From Balanoglossus misakiensis (lineage: Eukaryota; Hemichordata): DNA of 64,000 nucleotides. The notes under the pieces were generated by a model, which did not search any database, had not been told where the DNA came from, and saw nothing but the letters and a program-made list of their open reading frames with translations. The stretch lies in assembly GCA_040954595.2 (NCBI GenBank), contig CM082594.2, positions 992,001 to 1,056,000 on the forward strand, read 5' to 3'. Positions 22,327-33,400 of this stretch are shown here, in pieces. A program made the position numbers and the translations under genes. Each line of letters starts with the position of its first letter. The first letter of the stretch is position 1.

Positions 22327-23211
22327 GTGTTTGGTGGGGTCACCCTTTGCGTCAACCTTAACCAGGCCAGAGTGGCCAGTGTCGTGCCCTTTAATTTTGA
22401 GTGTTTGGTGGGGTCAACCTTTGCGTCAACATTAATTAACCAGGCCAGAGTGGCCAGTGTCGTGCCCATTAATTTTGAGTGTTTGGTGGGGTCAACCTTT
22501 GCGTCAACATTAATTAACCAGGCCAGAGTGGCCAGTGTCGTGTCCATTAATTTTGAGTGTTTGGTGGGGTCAACCTTTGCGTCAACCTTGATTAACCAGG
22601 CCAGAGTGGCCAGTGTCGTGCCCATTAATTTTGAGTGTTTGGTGGGGTCAACCTTTGCGTCAACATTGATTAGCCAGGCCAGAGTGGCCAGTGTCGTGCC
22701 CATTAATTTTGAGTGTTTGGTGGGGTCAACCTTTGCGTCAACATTGATTAGCAAGGCCAGAGTGGCCAGTGTCGTGCCCATTAATTTTGAGTGTTTGGTG
22801 GGGTCAACCTTTGCGTCAACCTTGATTAACCAGGCCAGAGTGGCCAGTGTCGTGCCCATTCATTTTGAGTGTTTGGTGGGGTCAACCTTTGCGTCAACCT
22901 TGATTAACCAGGCCAGAGTGGCCAGTGTCATGCCCATTAATTTTGAGTGTTTGGTGGGGTCAACCTTTGCGTCAACATTGATTAGCCAGGCCAGAGTGGC
23001 CAGTGTCGTGCCCATTAATTTTGAGTGTTTGGTGGGGTCAACCTTTGCGTCAACATTGATTAGCCAGGCCAGAGTGGCCAGTGTCGTGCCCATTAATTAT
23101 GAGTGTTTGGTGGGGTCAACCTTTGCGTCAACCTTAACCAGGCCAGGGTGGCCAGTGTCGTGCCCATTATTTTTGAGTGTTTGGTGGGGTCAACCTTTGC
23201 GTCAACCTTAA
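22327..23211 (+). other. Satellite segment open in frame on both strands (78-bp units)
   Basis: Because 78 is a multiple of three, this part of the array reads as an 11-fold 26-residue repeat (unit INFECLVGSTFASTLINQ plus ARVASVVP) for 294 codons on the plus strand, and also stays open on the minus strand (22317-22859 and 22860-23093). There is no signal peptide, Kozak context or divergence pattern pointing to selection. I list it as a curiosity of the repeat length and not as a gene. Confidence 0.7.
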
Positions 23212-25946
23212 CCAGGCCAGGGTGGCCAGTGTCGTGCCCATTAATTTTGAGTGTTTGGTGGGGTCAACCTTTGCGTCAACCTTAACAAGGCCAGGGTGGC
23301 CATTGTCGTGCCCATTAATTTTGAGTGTTTGGTGGGGTCAACCTTTTCGTCAACCTTAACCAGGCCAGGGTGGCCAGTGTCGTGCCCATTAATTTTGAGT
23401 GTTTGGTGGGGTCAACCTTTGCGTCAACCTTAACCAGGCCAGAGTGGCCAGTGTCGTGCCCATTAATTTTGAGTGTTTGGTGGGGTCAACCTTTGCGTCA
23501 ACCTTAACCAGGCCAGAGTGGCCAGTGTCGTGCCCATTAATTTTGAGTGTTTGGTGGGGTCAACCTTTGCGTCAACCCTAACCAGGCCAGAGTGGCCAGT
23601 GTCGTGCCCTTTAATTTTGAGTGATTGGTGGGGTCAACCTTGGCCAGTGTTGTGCCCATTAATTTTGAGTGTTTGGGGGGTCAACCTTTGCGTCAACATT
23701 AATTAACCAGGCCAGAGTGGCCAGTGTCGTGCCCATTAATTTTGAGTGTTTGGTGGGGTCAACCTTTGCGTCAACCTTGATTAGCCAGGCCAGAGTGGCC
23801 AGTGTCGTGCCCATTAATTTTGAGTGTTTGGTGGGGTCAACCTTTGCGTCAACATTGATTAACCAGGCCAGAGCTAGTGGCCAGTGTCGCGCCCATTAAT
23901 TTTGAGTGTTTGGTGGGGTCAACCTTTGCGTCAACATTGATTAGCCAGGCCAGAGCTAGTGGCCAGTGTCGCGCCCATTAATTTTGAGTGTTTGGTGGGG
24001 TCAACCTTTGCGTCAACATTGATTAGCCAGGCCAGAGCTAGTGGCCAGTGTCGCGCCCATTAATTTTGAGTGTTTGGTGGGGTCAACCTTTGCGTCAACA
24101 TTGATTAGCCAGGCCAGAGCTAGTGGCCAGTGTCGCGCCCATTAATTTTGAGTGTTTGGTGGGGTCAACCTTTGCGTCAACCCTAACCAGGCCAGAGTGG
24201 CCAGTGTCGTGCCCTTTAATTTTGAGTGATTGGTGGGGTCAACCTTGGCCAGTGTCGTGCCCATTAATTTTGAGTGTTTGGTGGGGTCAACCTTTGCGTC
24301 AAAATTAATTAACCAGGCCAGAGTGGCCAGTGTCGAGCCCATTAATATTGAGTGTTTGGTGGGGTCAACCTTTGCGTCAACCTTGATTAGCCAGGCCAGA
24401 GTGGCCAGTGTCGTGCCCATTAATTTTGAGTGTTTGGTGGGGTCAACCTTTGCGTCAACATTGATTAGCCAGGCCAGAGTGGCCAGTGTCGCGCCCATTA
24501 ATTTTGAGTGTTTGGTGGGGTCAACCTTTGCGTCAACATTGATTAGCCAGGCCAGAGCTAGTGGCCAGTGTCGCGCCCATTAATTTTGAGTGTTTGGTGG
24601 GGTCAACCTTTGCGTCAACATTGATTAGCCAGGCCAGAGCTAGTGGCCAGTGTCGCGCCCATTAATTTTGAGTGTTTGGTGGGGTCAACCTTTGCGTCAA
24701 CATTGATTAGCCAGGCCAGAGCTAGTGGCCAGTGTCGCGCCCATTAATTTTGAGTGTTTGGTGGGGTCAACCTTTGCGTCAACATTGATTAGCCAGGCCA
24801 GAGCTAGTGGCCAGTGTCGCGCCCATTAATTTTGAGTGTTTGGTGGGGTCAACCTTTGCGTCAACCTTGATTAGCCAGGCCAGAGTGGCCAGTGTCGTGC
24901 CCATTAATTTTGAGTGTTTGGTGGGGTCAACCTTTGCGTCAACATTGATTAGCCAGGCCAGAGTGGCCAGTGTCGCGCCCATTAATTTTGAGTGTTTGGT
25001 GGGGTCAACCTTTGCGTCAACATTGATTAGCCAGGCCAGAGCTAGTGGCCAGTGTCGCGCCCATTAATTTTGAGTGTTTGGTGGGGTCAACCTTTGCGTC
25101 AACATTGATTAGCCAAGCCAGAGCTAGTGGCCAGTGTCGCGCCCATAAATTTTGAGTGTTTGGTGGGGTCAACCTTTGCGTCAACATTGATTAGCCAGGC
25201 CAGAGCTAGTGGCCAGTGTCGCGCCCATTAATTTTGAGTGTTTGGTGGGGTCAACCTTTGCGTCAACATTGATTAGCCAGGCCAGAGCTAGTGGCCAGTG
25301 TCGCGCCCATTAATTTTGAGTGTTTGGTGGGGTCAACCTTTGCGTCAACATTGATTAGCCAGGCCAGAGCTAGTGGCCAGTGTCGCGCCCATTAATTTTG
25401 AGTGTTTGGTGGGGTCAACCTTTGCGTCAACATTGATTAGCCAGGCCAGAGCTAGTGGCCAGTGTCGCGCCCATTAATTTTGAGTGTTTGGTGGGGTCAA
25501 CCTTTGCGTCAACATTGATTAGCCAGGCCAGAGCTAGTGGCCAGTGTCGCGCCCATTAATTTTGAGTGTTTGGTGGGGTCAACCTTTGCGTCAACATTGA
25601 TTAGCCAGGCCAGAGCTAGTGGCCAGTGTCGCGCCCATTAGTTTTGAGTGTTTGGTGGGGTCAACCTTTGCGTCAACATTGATTAGCCAGGCCAGAGCTA
25701 GTGGCCAGTGTCGCGCCCATTAATTTTGAGTGTTTGGTGGGGTCAACCTTTGCGTCAACATTGATTAGCCAGGCCAGAGCTAGTGGCCAGTGTCGCGCCC
25801 ATTAATTTTGAGTGTTTGGTGGGGTCAACCTTTGCGTCAACATTGATTAGCCAGGCAATGGCTAGTGGCCAGTGTCGCGCCCATTAATTTTGAGTGTTTG
25901 GTGGGGTCAACCTTTGCGTCAACATTGATTAGCCAGGCCAGAGCTA

Positions 25947-28900
25947 GTGGCCAGTGTCGTGCCCATTAATTTTGAGTGGTTGGTGGGGTCAACCTTTGCG
26001 TCAACCCTAACCAGACCAGAGTGGCCAGTGTCGTGCCCTTTAATTTTGAGTGTTTGGTGGGGTCAACCTTGGCCAGTGTCGCGCCCATCAATTTTGAGTG
26101 TTTGGTGGGGTCAACCTTTGCGTCAACATTGATTAGCCAGGCCAGAGCTAGTGGCCAGTGTCGCGCCCATTAATTTTGAGTGTTTGTTGGGGTCAACCTT
26201 TGCGTCAACATTGATTAACCAGGCCAGGCCAGAGCTAGTGGCCAGTGTCGCGCCCATTAATTTTGAGTGTTTGGTGGGGTCAACCTTTGCGTCAACATTG
26301 ATTAGCCAGGCCAGAGCTAGTGGCCAGTGTCGCGCCCATTAATTTTGAGTGTTTGGTGGGGTCAACCTTTGCGTCAACATTGATTAACCAGGCCAGGCCA
26401 GAGCTAGTGGCCAGTGTCGCGCCCATTAATTTTGAGTGTTTGGTGGGGTCAACCTTTGCGTCAACATTGATTAGCCAGGCCAGAGCTAGTGGCCAGTGTC
26501 GCGCCCATTAATTTTGAGTGTTTGGTGGGGTCAACCTTTGCGTCAACATTGATTAGCCAGGCCAGAGCTAGTGGCCAGTGTCGCGCCCATTAATTTTGAG
26601 TGTTTGGTGGGGTCAACCTTTGCGTCAACATTGATTAGCCAGGCCAGAGCTAGTGGCCAGTGTCGCGCCCATTAATTTTGAGTGTTTGGTGGGGTCAACC
26701 TTTGCGTCAACATTGATTAGCCAGGCCAGAGCTAGTGGCCAGTGTCGCGCCCATTAATTTTGAGTGTTTGGTGGGGTCAACCTTTGCGTCAACATTGATT
26801 AGCCAGGCCAGAGCTAGTGGCCAGTGTCGCGCCCATTAGTTTTGAGTGTTTGGTGGGGTCAACCTTTGCGTCAACATTGATTAGCCAGGCCAGAGCTAGT
26901 GGCCAGTGTCGCGCCCATTAATTTTGAGTGTTTGGTGGGGTCAACCTTTGCGTCAACATTGATTAGCCAGGCCAGAGCTAGTGGCCAGTGTCGCGCCCAT
27001 TAATTTTGAGTGTTTGGTGGGGTCAACCTTTGCGTCAACATTGATTAGCCAGGCAATGGCTAGTGGCCAGTGTCGCGCCCATTAATTTTGAGTGTTTGGT
27101 GGGGTCAACCTTTGCGTCAACATTGATTAGCCAGGCCAGAGCTAGTGGCCAGTGTCGTGCCCATTAATTTTGAGTGGTTGGTGGGGTCAACCTTTGCGTC
27201 AACCCTAACCAGACCAGAGTGGCCAGTGTCGTGCCCTTTAATTTTGAGTGTTTGGTGGGGTCAACCTTGGCCAGTGTCGCGCCCATCAATTTTGAGTGTT
27301 TGGTGGGGTCAACCTTTGCGTCAACATTGATTAGCCAGGCCAGAGCTAGTGGCCAGTGTCGCGCCCATTAATTTTGAGTGTTTGTTGGGGTCAACCTTTG
27401 CGTCAACATTGATTAACCAGGCCAGGCCAGAGCTAGTGGCCAGTGTCGCGCCCATTAATTTTGAGTGTTTGGTGGGGTCAACCTTTGCGTCAACATTGAT
27501 TAGCCAGGCCAGAGCTAGTGGCCAGTGTCGCGCCCATTAATTTTGAGTGTTTGGTGGGGTCAACCTTTGCGTCAACATTGATTAACCAGGCCAGGCCAGA
27601 GCTAGTGGCCAGTGTCGCGCCCATTAATTTTGAGTGTTTGGTGGGGTCAACCTTTGCGTCAACATTGATTAGCCAGGCCAGAGCTAGTGGCCAGTGTCGC
27701 GCCCATTAGTTTTGAGTGTTTGGTGGGGTCAACCTTTGCGTCAACATTGATTAGCCAGGCCAGAGCTAGTGGCCAGTGTCGCGCCCATTAATTTTGAGTG
27801 TTTGGTGGGGTCAACCTTTGCGTCAACATTGATTAGCCAGGCCAGAGCTAGTGGCCAGTGTCGCGCCCATTAATTTTGAGTGTTTGGTGGGGTCAACCTT
27901 TGCGTCAACATTGATTAGCCAGGCCAGAGCTAGTGGCCAGTGTCGCGCCCATTAATTTTGAGTGTTTGGTGGGGTCAACCTTTCGTCAACATTGATTAGC
28001 CAGGCAATGGCTAGTGGCCAGTGTCGCGCCCATTAATTTTGAGTGTTTGGTGGGGTCAACCTTTGCGTCAACATTGATTAGCCAGGCCAGAGCTAGTGGC
28101 CAGTGTCGTGCCCATTAATTTTGAGTGTTTGGTGGGGTCAACCTTTGCGTCAACATTGATTAGCCAGGCCAGAGCTAGTGGCCAGTGTCGTGCCCATTAA
28201 TTTTGAGTGGTTGGTGGGGTCAACCTTTGCGTCAACCCTAACCAGACCAGAGTGGCCAGTGTCGTGCCCTTTAATTTTGAGTGTTTGGTGGGGTCAACCT
28301 TGGCCAGTGTCGCGCCCATCAATTTTGAGTGTTTGGTGGGGTCAACCTTTGCGTCAACATTGATTAGCCAGGCCAGAGCTAGTGGCCAGTGTCGCGCCCA
28401 TTAATTTTGAGTGTTTGGTGGGGTCAACCTTTGCGTCAACATTGATTAACCAGGCCAGGCCAGAGCTAGTGGCCAGTGTCGCGCCCATCAATTTTGAGTG
28501 TTTGGTGGGGTCAACCTTTGCGTCAACATTGATTAGCCAGGCCAGAGCTAGTGGCCAGTGTCACGCCCATTAATTTTGAGTGTTTGGTGGGGTCAACCTT
28601 TGCGTCAACATTGATTAACCAGGCCAGGCCAGAGCTAGTGGCCAGTGTCGCGCCCATTAATTTTGAGTGTTTGGTGGGGTCAACCTTTGCGTCAACATTG
28701 ATTAGCCAGGCCAGAGCTAGTGGCCAGTGTCGCGCCCATTAGTTTTGAGTGTTTGGTGGGGTCAACCTTTGCGTCAACATTGATTAGCCAGGCCAGAGCT
28801 AGTAGCCAGTGTCGCGCCCATTAATTTTGAGTGTTTGGTGGGGTCAACCTTTGCGTCAACATTGATTAGCCAGGCCAGAGCTAGTGGCCAGTGTCGCGCC

Positions 28901-30079
28901 CATTAATTTTGAGTGTTTGGTGGGGTCAACCTTTGCGTCAACATTGATTAGCCAGGCCAGAGCTAGTGGCCAGTGTCGCGCCCATTAATTTTGAGTGTTT
29001 GGTGGGGTCAACCTTTCGTCAACATTGATTAGCCAGGCAATGGCTAGTGGCCAGTGTCGCGCCCATTAATTTTGAGTGTTTGGTGGGGTCAACCTTTGCG
29101 TCAACATTGATTAGCCAGGCCAGAGCTAGTGGCCAGTGTCGTGCCCATTAATTTTGAGTGTTTGGTAGGGTCAACCTTTGCGTCAACCCTAACCAGACCA
29201 GAGTGGCCAGTGTCGTGCCCTTTAATTTTGAGTGTTTGGTGGGGTCAACCTTGGCCAGTGTCGCGCCCATCAATTTTGAGTGTTTGGTGGGGTCAACCTT
29301 TGCGTCAACATTGATTAGCCAGGCCAGAGCTAGTGGCCAGTGTCGCGCCCATTAATTTCGAGTGTTTGGTGGGGTCAACCTTTGCGTCAACATTGATTAA
29401 CCAGGCCAGGCCAGAGCTAGTGGCCAGTGTCGCGCCCATCAATTTTGAGTGTTTGGTGGGGTCAACCCTTGCGTCAACCTTGATTAGCCTGGCCAGAGCT
29501 AGTGGCCAGTGTCGCGCCCATCAATTTTGAGTGTTTGGTGGGGTCAACCTTTGCGTCAACATTGATTAACCAGGCCAGGCCAGAGCTAGTGGCCAGTGTC
29601 GTGCCCATTAGTTTTGAGTGTTTGGTGGGGTCAACCTTTGCGTCAACATTGATTAGCCAGGCCAGAGCTAGTGGCCAGTGTCGCGCCCATTAGTTTTGAG
29701 TGTTTGGTGGGGTCAACCTTTGCGTCAACATTGATTAGCCAGGCCAGAGCTAGTGGCCAGTGTCGCGCCCATCAATTTTGAGTGTTTGGTGGGGTCAACC
29801 CTTGCGTCAACATTGATTAGCCAGGCCAGAGCTAGTGGCCAATGTCGTGCCCATCAATTTTGAGTGTTTGGTGGGGTCAACCCTTGCGTCAACCTTGATT
29901 AGCCTGGCCAGAGCTAGTGGCCTGTGTCGTGCCCATCAATTTTGAGTGTTTGGTGGGGTCAACCTTTGCGTCAACATTGATTAATCAGGCCAGGCCAGAG
30001 CTAGTGGCCAGTGTCGCGCCCATCAATTTTGAGTGTTTGGTGGGGTCAACCCTTGCGTCAACATTGATTAGCCAGGCCA
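25947..30079. repeat. Higher-order repeat blocks in the satellite
   Basis: A marker series (a monomer with a GAGTGGTTGGTG or GAGTGTTTGGTA variant, then a CCAGACCAGAG 74-type unit, then the short form, then 82- and 87-bp units) recurs at 25947, 27145, 28178 and 29129. Intervals are 1198, 1033 and 951 bp. They differ by about two (165 bp) and exactly one (82 bp) monomers, so whole blocks were copied and then lost or gained monomers. Smaller later block repeats (251 bp at 29917/30168, 415 bp at 31403/31818) occur at the right. Confidence 0.85.
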
Positions 30080-32399
30080 GAGCTAGTGGCCAATGTCGTG
30101 CCCATCAATTTTGAGTGTTTGGTGGGGTCAACCCTTGCGTCAACCTTGATTAGCCTGGCCAGAGCTAGTGGCCTGTGTCGTGCCCATCAATTTTGAGTGT
30201 TTGGTGGGGTCAACCTTTGCGTCAACATTGATTAATCAGGCCAGGCCAGAGCTAGTGGCCAGTGTCGCGCCCATCAATTTTGAGTGTTTGGTGGGGTCAA
30301 CCTTTGCGTCAACATTGATTAGCCAGGCCAGAGCTAGTGGCCAGTGTCGCGCTCATTAATTTTGAGTGTTTGGTGGGGTCAACCTTTGCGTCAACATTGA
30401 TTAGCCAGGCCAGAGCTAGTGGCCAGTGTCGCGCCCATTAATTTTGAGTGTTTGGTGGGGTCAACCTTTGCGTCAACATTGTTAAGCCAGGCCAGAGCTA
30501 GTGGCCAGTGTCGCGCCCATTAATTTTGAGCGTTTGGTGGGGTCAACCTTTGCGTCAACATTGATTAGCCAGGCCAGAGCTAGTGGCCAGTGTCGCGCCC
30601 ATCAATTTTGAGCGTTTGGTGGGGTCAACCTTTGCGTCAACATTGATTAGCCAGGCCAGAGCTAGTGGCCAGTGTCGCGCCCATCATTTTTGAGCGTTTG
30701 GTGGGGTCAACCTTTGCGTCAACATTGATTAGCCAGGCCAGAGCTAGCGGCCAGTGTCGCGCCCATCAATTTTGAGTGTTTGGTGGGGTCAACCTTTGCG
30801 TCAACATTGATTAGCGAGGCCAGAGCTAACGGCCAGTGTCGCGCCCATCAATTTTGAGTGTTTGGTGGGGTCAACCTTTGCGTCAACATTGATTAGCCAG
30901 GCCAGAGCTAGCGGCCAGTGTCGCGCCCATCAATTTTGAGTGTTTGGTGGGGTCAACCCTTGCGTCAACATTTATTAGCCAGGCCAGAGCTAGTGGCCAG
31001 TGTCGCGCCCATCAATTTTGAGTGTTTGGTGGGGTCAACCCTTGCGTCAACATTTATTAGCCAGGCCAGAGCTAGTGGCCAGTGTCGCGCCCATCAATTT
31101 TGAGTGTTTGGTGGGGTCAACCCTTGCGTCAACCTTGATTAGCCTGGCCAGAGCTAGTGGCCAGTGTCGCGCCCATCAATTTTGAGTGTTTGGTGGGGTC
31201 AACCCTTGCGTCAACCTTGATTAGCCTGGCCAGAGCTAGTGGCCAGTGTCGCGCCCATCAATTTTGAGTGTTTGGTGGGGTCAACCCTTGCGTCAACATT
31301 GATTAGCCAGGCCAGAACTAGTGGCCAGTGTCGCGCCCATCAATTTTGAGTGTTTGGTGGGGTCAACCCTTGCGTCAACCTTGATTAGCCTGGCCAGAGC
31401 TAGTGGCCTGTGTCGTGCCCATCAATTTTGAGTGTTTGGTGGGGTCAACCTTTGCGTCAACATTGATTAACCAGGCCAGGCCAGAGCTAGTGGCCAGTGT
31501 CGCGCCCATCAATTTTGAGTGTTTGGTGGGGTCAACCCTTGCGTCAACATTGATTAGCCAGGCCAGAGCTAGTGGCCAGTGTCGCGCCCATCAATTTTGA
31601 GTGTTTGGTGGGGTCAACCCTTGCGTCAACCTTGATTAGCCTGGCCAGAGCTAGTGGCCAGTGTCGCGCCCATCAATTTTGAGTGTTTGGTGGGGTCAAC
31701 CCTTGCGTCAACATTGATTAGCCAGGCCAGAACTAGTGGCCAGTGTCGTGTCCATCAATTTTGAGTGTTTGGTGGGGTCAACCCTTGCGTCAACCTTGAT
31801 TAGCCTGGCCAGAGCTAGTGGCCTGTGTCGTGCCCATCAATTTTGAGTGTTTGGTGGGGTCAACCTTTGCGTCAACATTGATTAACCAGGCCAGGCCAGA
31901 GCTAGTGGCCAGTGTCGCGCCCATCAATTTTGAGTGTTTGGTGGGGTCAACCCTTGCGTCAACATTGATTAGCCAGGCCAGAGCTAGTGGCCAGTGTCGC
32001 GCCCATCAATTTTGAGTGTTTGGTGGGGTCAACCCTTGCGTCAACCTTGATTAGCCTGGCCAGAGCTAGTGGCCAGTGTCGTGCCCATTAATTTTTAGTG
32101 TTTGGTGGGGTCAACCTTTGCGTCAACATTGATTAACCAGGCCATGCAGAGCTAGTGGCCAGTGTCGTGCCCATTAATTTTGAGTGTTTGGTGGGGTCAA
32201 CCTTTGCGTCAACATTGATTAACCAGGCCATGCAGAGCTACATTGTATGTTGCCTGTAAGGCACACATCTCTAATTGGTACATTGGGCCTATCATACTGT
32301 ACATGTACAACTAGGAAAATGTACTTCATCATATTTCCATAGTCAGCAGCTTCAAGAACATGTTGCCTTCTCTATATGAATGTTTAGACTAAAAAGAAG

Positions 32400-32445
32400 T
32401 ATAAGAAGAATAAAGTTGTCCAATTATTGTTGGCAGGGGGTGGGG
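32400..32445 (-). pseudogene. Short ankyrin-like frame at the left outer tip (mirror copy)
   Basis: Nearby, at about 32330-32385 on the minus strand, the sequence encodes RQHVLEAADYGN, the counterpart of the ankyrin-like RQQVIEAADHGNYDEV at the right tip. A stop lies just upstream in frame and a 1-base loss follows GGAAAT, so this copy is disrupted. Coordinates are approximate. Confidence 0.3.
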
Positions 32446-32841
32446 ATGTGTGCTCCCAAACAAATGTATATGGGTATGTACTCTTTAAGAAAAACCTTCA
32501 TATGCAAGAGAAAAATGGTAAATGACAAAGAAAATTTGACTGGTATTACAATAGGTCGGGTTTTTGGCATTTACACATATTGATGTCATCAACCGGGAAG
32601 CACACTACGTGCTGAAAATAATTGGAGACCTCTCGCCCGGGGTGTCGGCCAGTGGCCACATACAGTCCTAAACCTTGCATCAGTTCTGTGGTGCGGATTA
32701 AGAAATAAGATCGGCGCTACAATATGCCCACTTAGTTTGAAATGGATTCTGCATTTATACATGTAAACACATTGAAAATGAGATATTACACATATAATCA
32801 TGGGACAAGAAGGGCAAAAATTAAATTATCCAGCAGGCGTT

Positions 32842-33400
32842 CGAATTATGCAAATTAGAACAGTTGTCTAATATTGCCATGTCAACCACGTTGAAATTGT
32901 TTTAGGTACCCATATTAATTAAAACCGTGAAAATGCGATATTACACACCATATAAGACAAACCAGGGAAATTTACATGTTAGAGAAGTTTGTCGGCCATT
33001 TTGGATTATGCAAATTAGAACAGTTGTCTAATATTGCCATGTCAACCACACTGAAATTGTTTTAGTTACCCATATTGATGAAAACCCTTCAAATGCGATA
33101 CTACACGCTATTTAAGACGACCATAGGAAATTTACATGTTAGAGGAGTTTGGCGGCCATTTTGGACTATGCAAATGAGAAGAGTTGAACAAAAAATGCCA
33201 TATTTGCAATGCTGTTGTCTTGTTTTGGGTGCCTATGTTAAGGCTTGAAAATGAAAGCTTATTCACCATTTTGGCACAAACAGTGGCGAGAAGGTGTTCC
33301 AATGTAACTTAGAAGAGTTGCCATATTTGCAATACAGTTATATTGTTTAAGGTATGAATGCAAATCCTGAATATTAGATTTATAACAATTTCATTGGAAA
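32842..33400. repeat. About 157-bp tandem repeat inside the arm (3-4 units)
   Basis: Units share GGCGGCCATTTTGGA, TATGCAAATTAGAACAGTTG, AATATTGCCATGTCAACCAC and GAAATTGTTTTAG..ACCCAT, at about 156-162-bp spacing. The mirrored copies are at about 58900-59345, and a further direct-orientation set lies at 60510-60900. Confidence 0.75.

Larger units (their letters stand above)
21461..32240. repeat. 10.8-kb satellite array, length-laddered monomers, about 135 units
   Basis: Every unit holds GGCCAGTGTCG(T/C)GCCCAT(T/C), then AATTTTGAGTGTTTGGTGGG and GTCAACC(T/C)TTGCGTCAAC. Units differ in the joint between GTCAAC and GGCCAGTG: CTTAACCAGGCCAGGGT gives 74 bp, insertion of four bases (ATTAATTAACCAGG) gives 78 bp, an added GCTAG gives 82 bp, and a duplicated CAGGC gives 87 bp. 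A short form (GTCAACCTTGGCCAGTG), lacking the joint, recurs near 23635, 24240, 26065, 27265, 28295 and 29245. The 74-bp type fills the left, 78-bp type 22390-23100, 82/87-bp types the rest; CATCAATT and CCCTTGCGTC variants mark the right end. It stops abruptly at the giant inverted repeat. Confidence 0.95.

Noticed and set aside
24123-32015. Dozens of 60-65-codon ORFs along the satellite
   Set aside because: They are the same frames repeated by the monomer and break wherever the unit length is not a multiple of three.
21461-32240. CRISPR-like array
   Set aside because: Whole monomers are repeated with no unique spacers, units are 74-87 bp, and the context is eukaryotic. It is a satellite.
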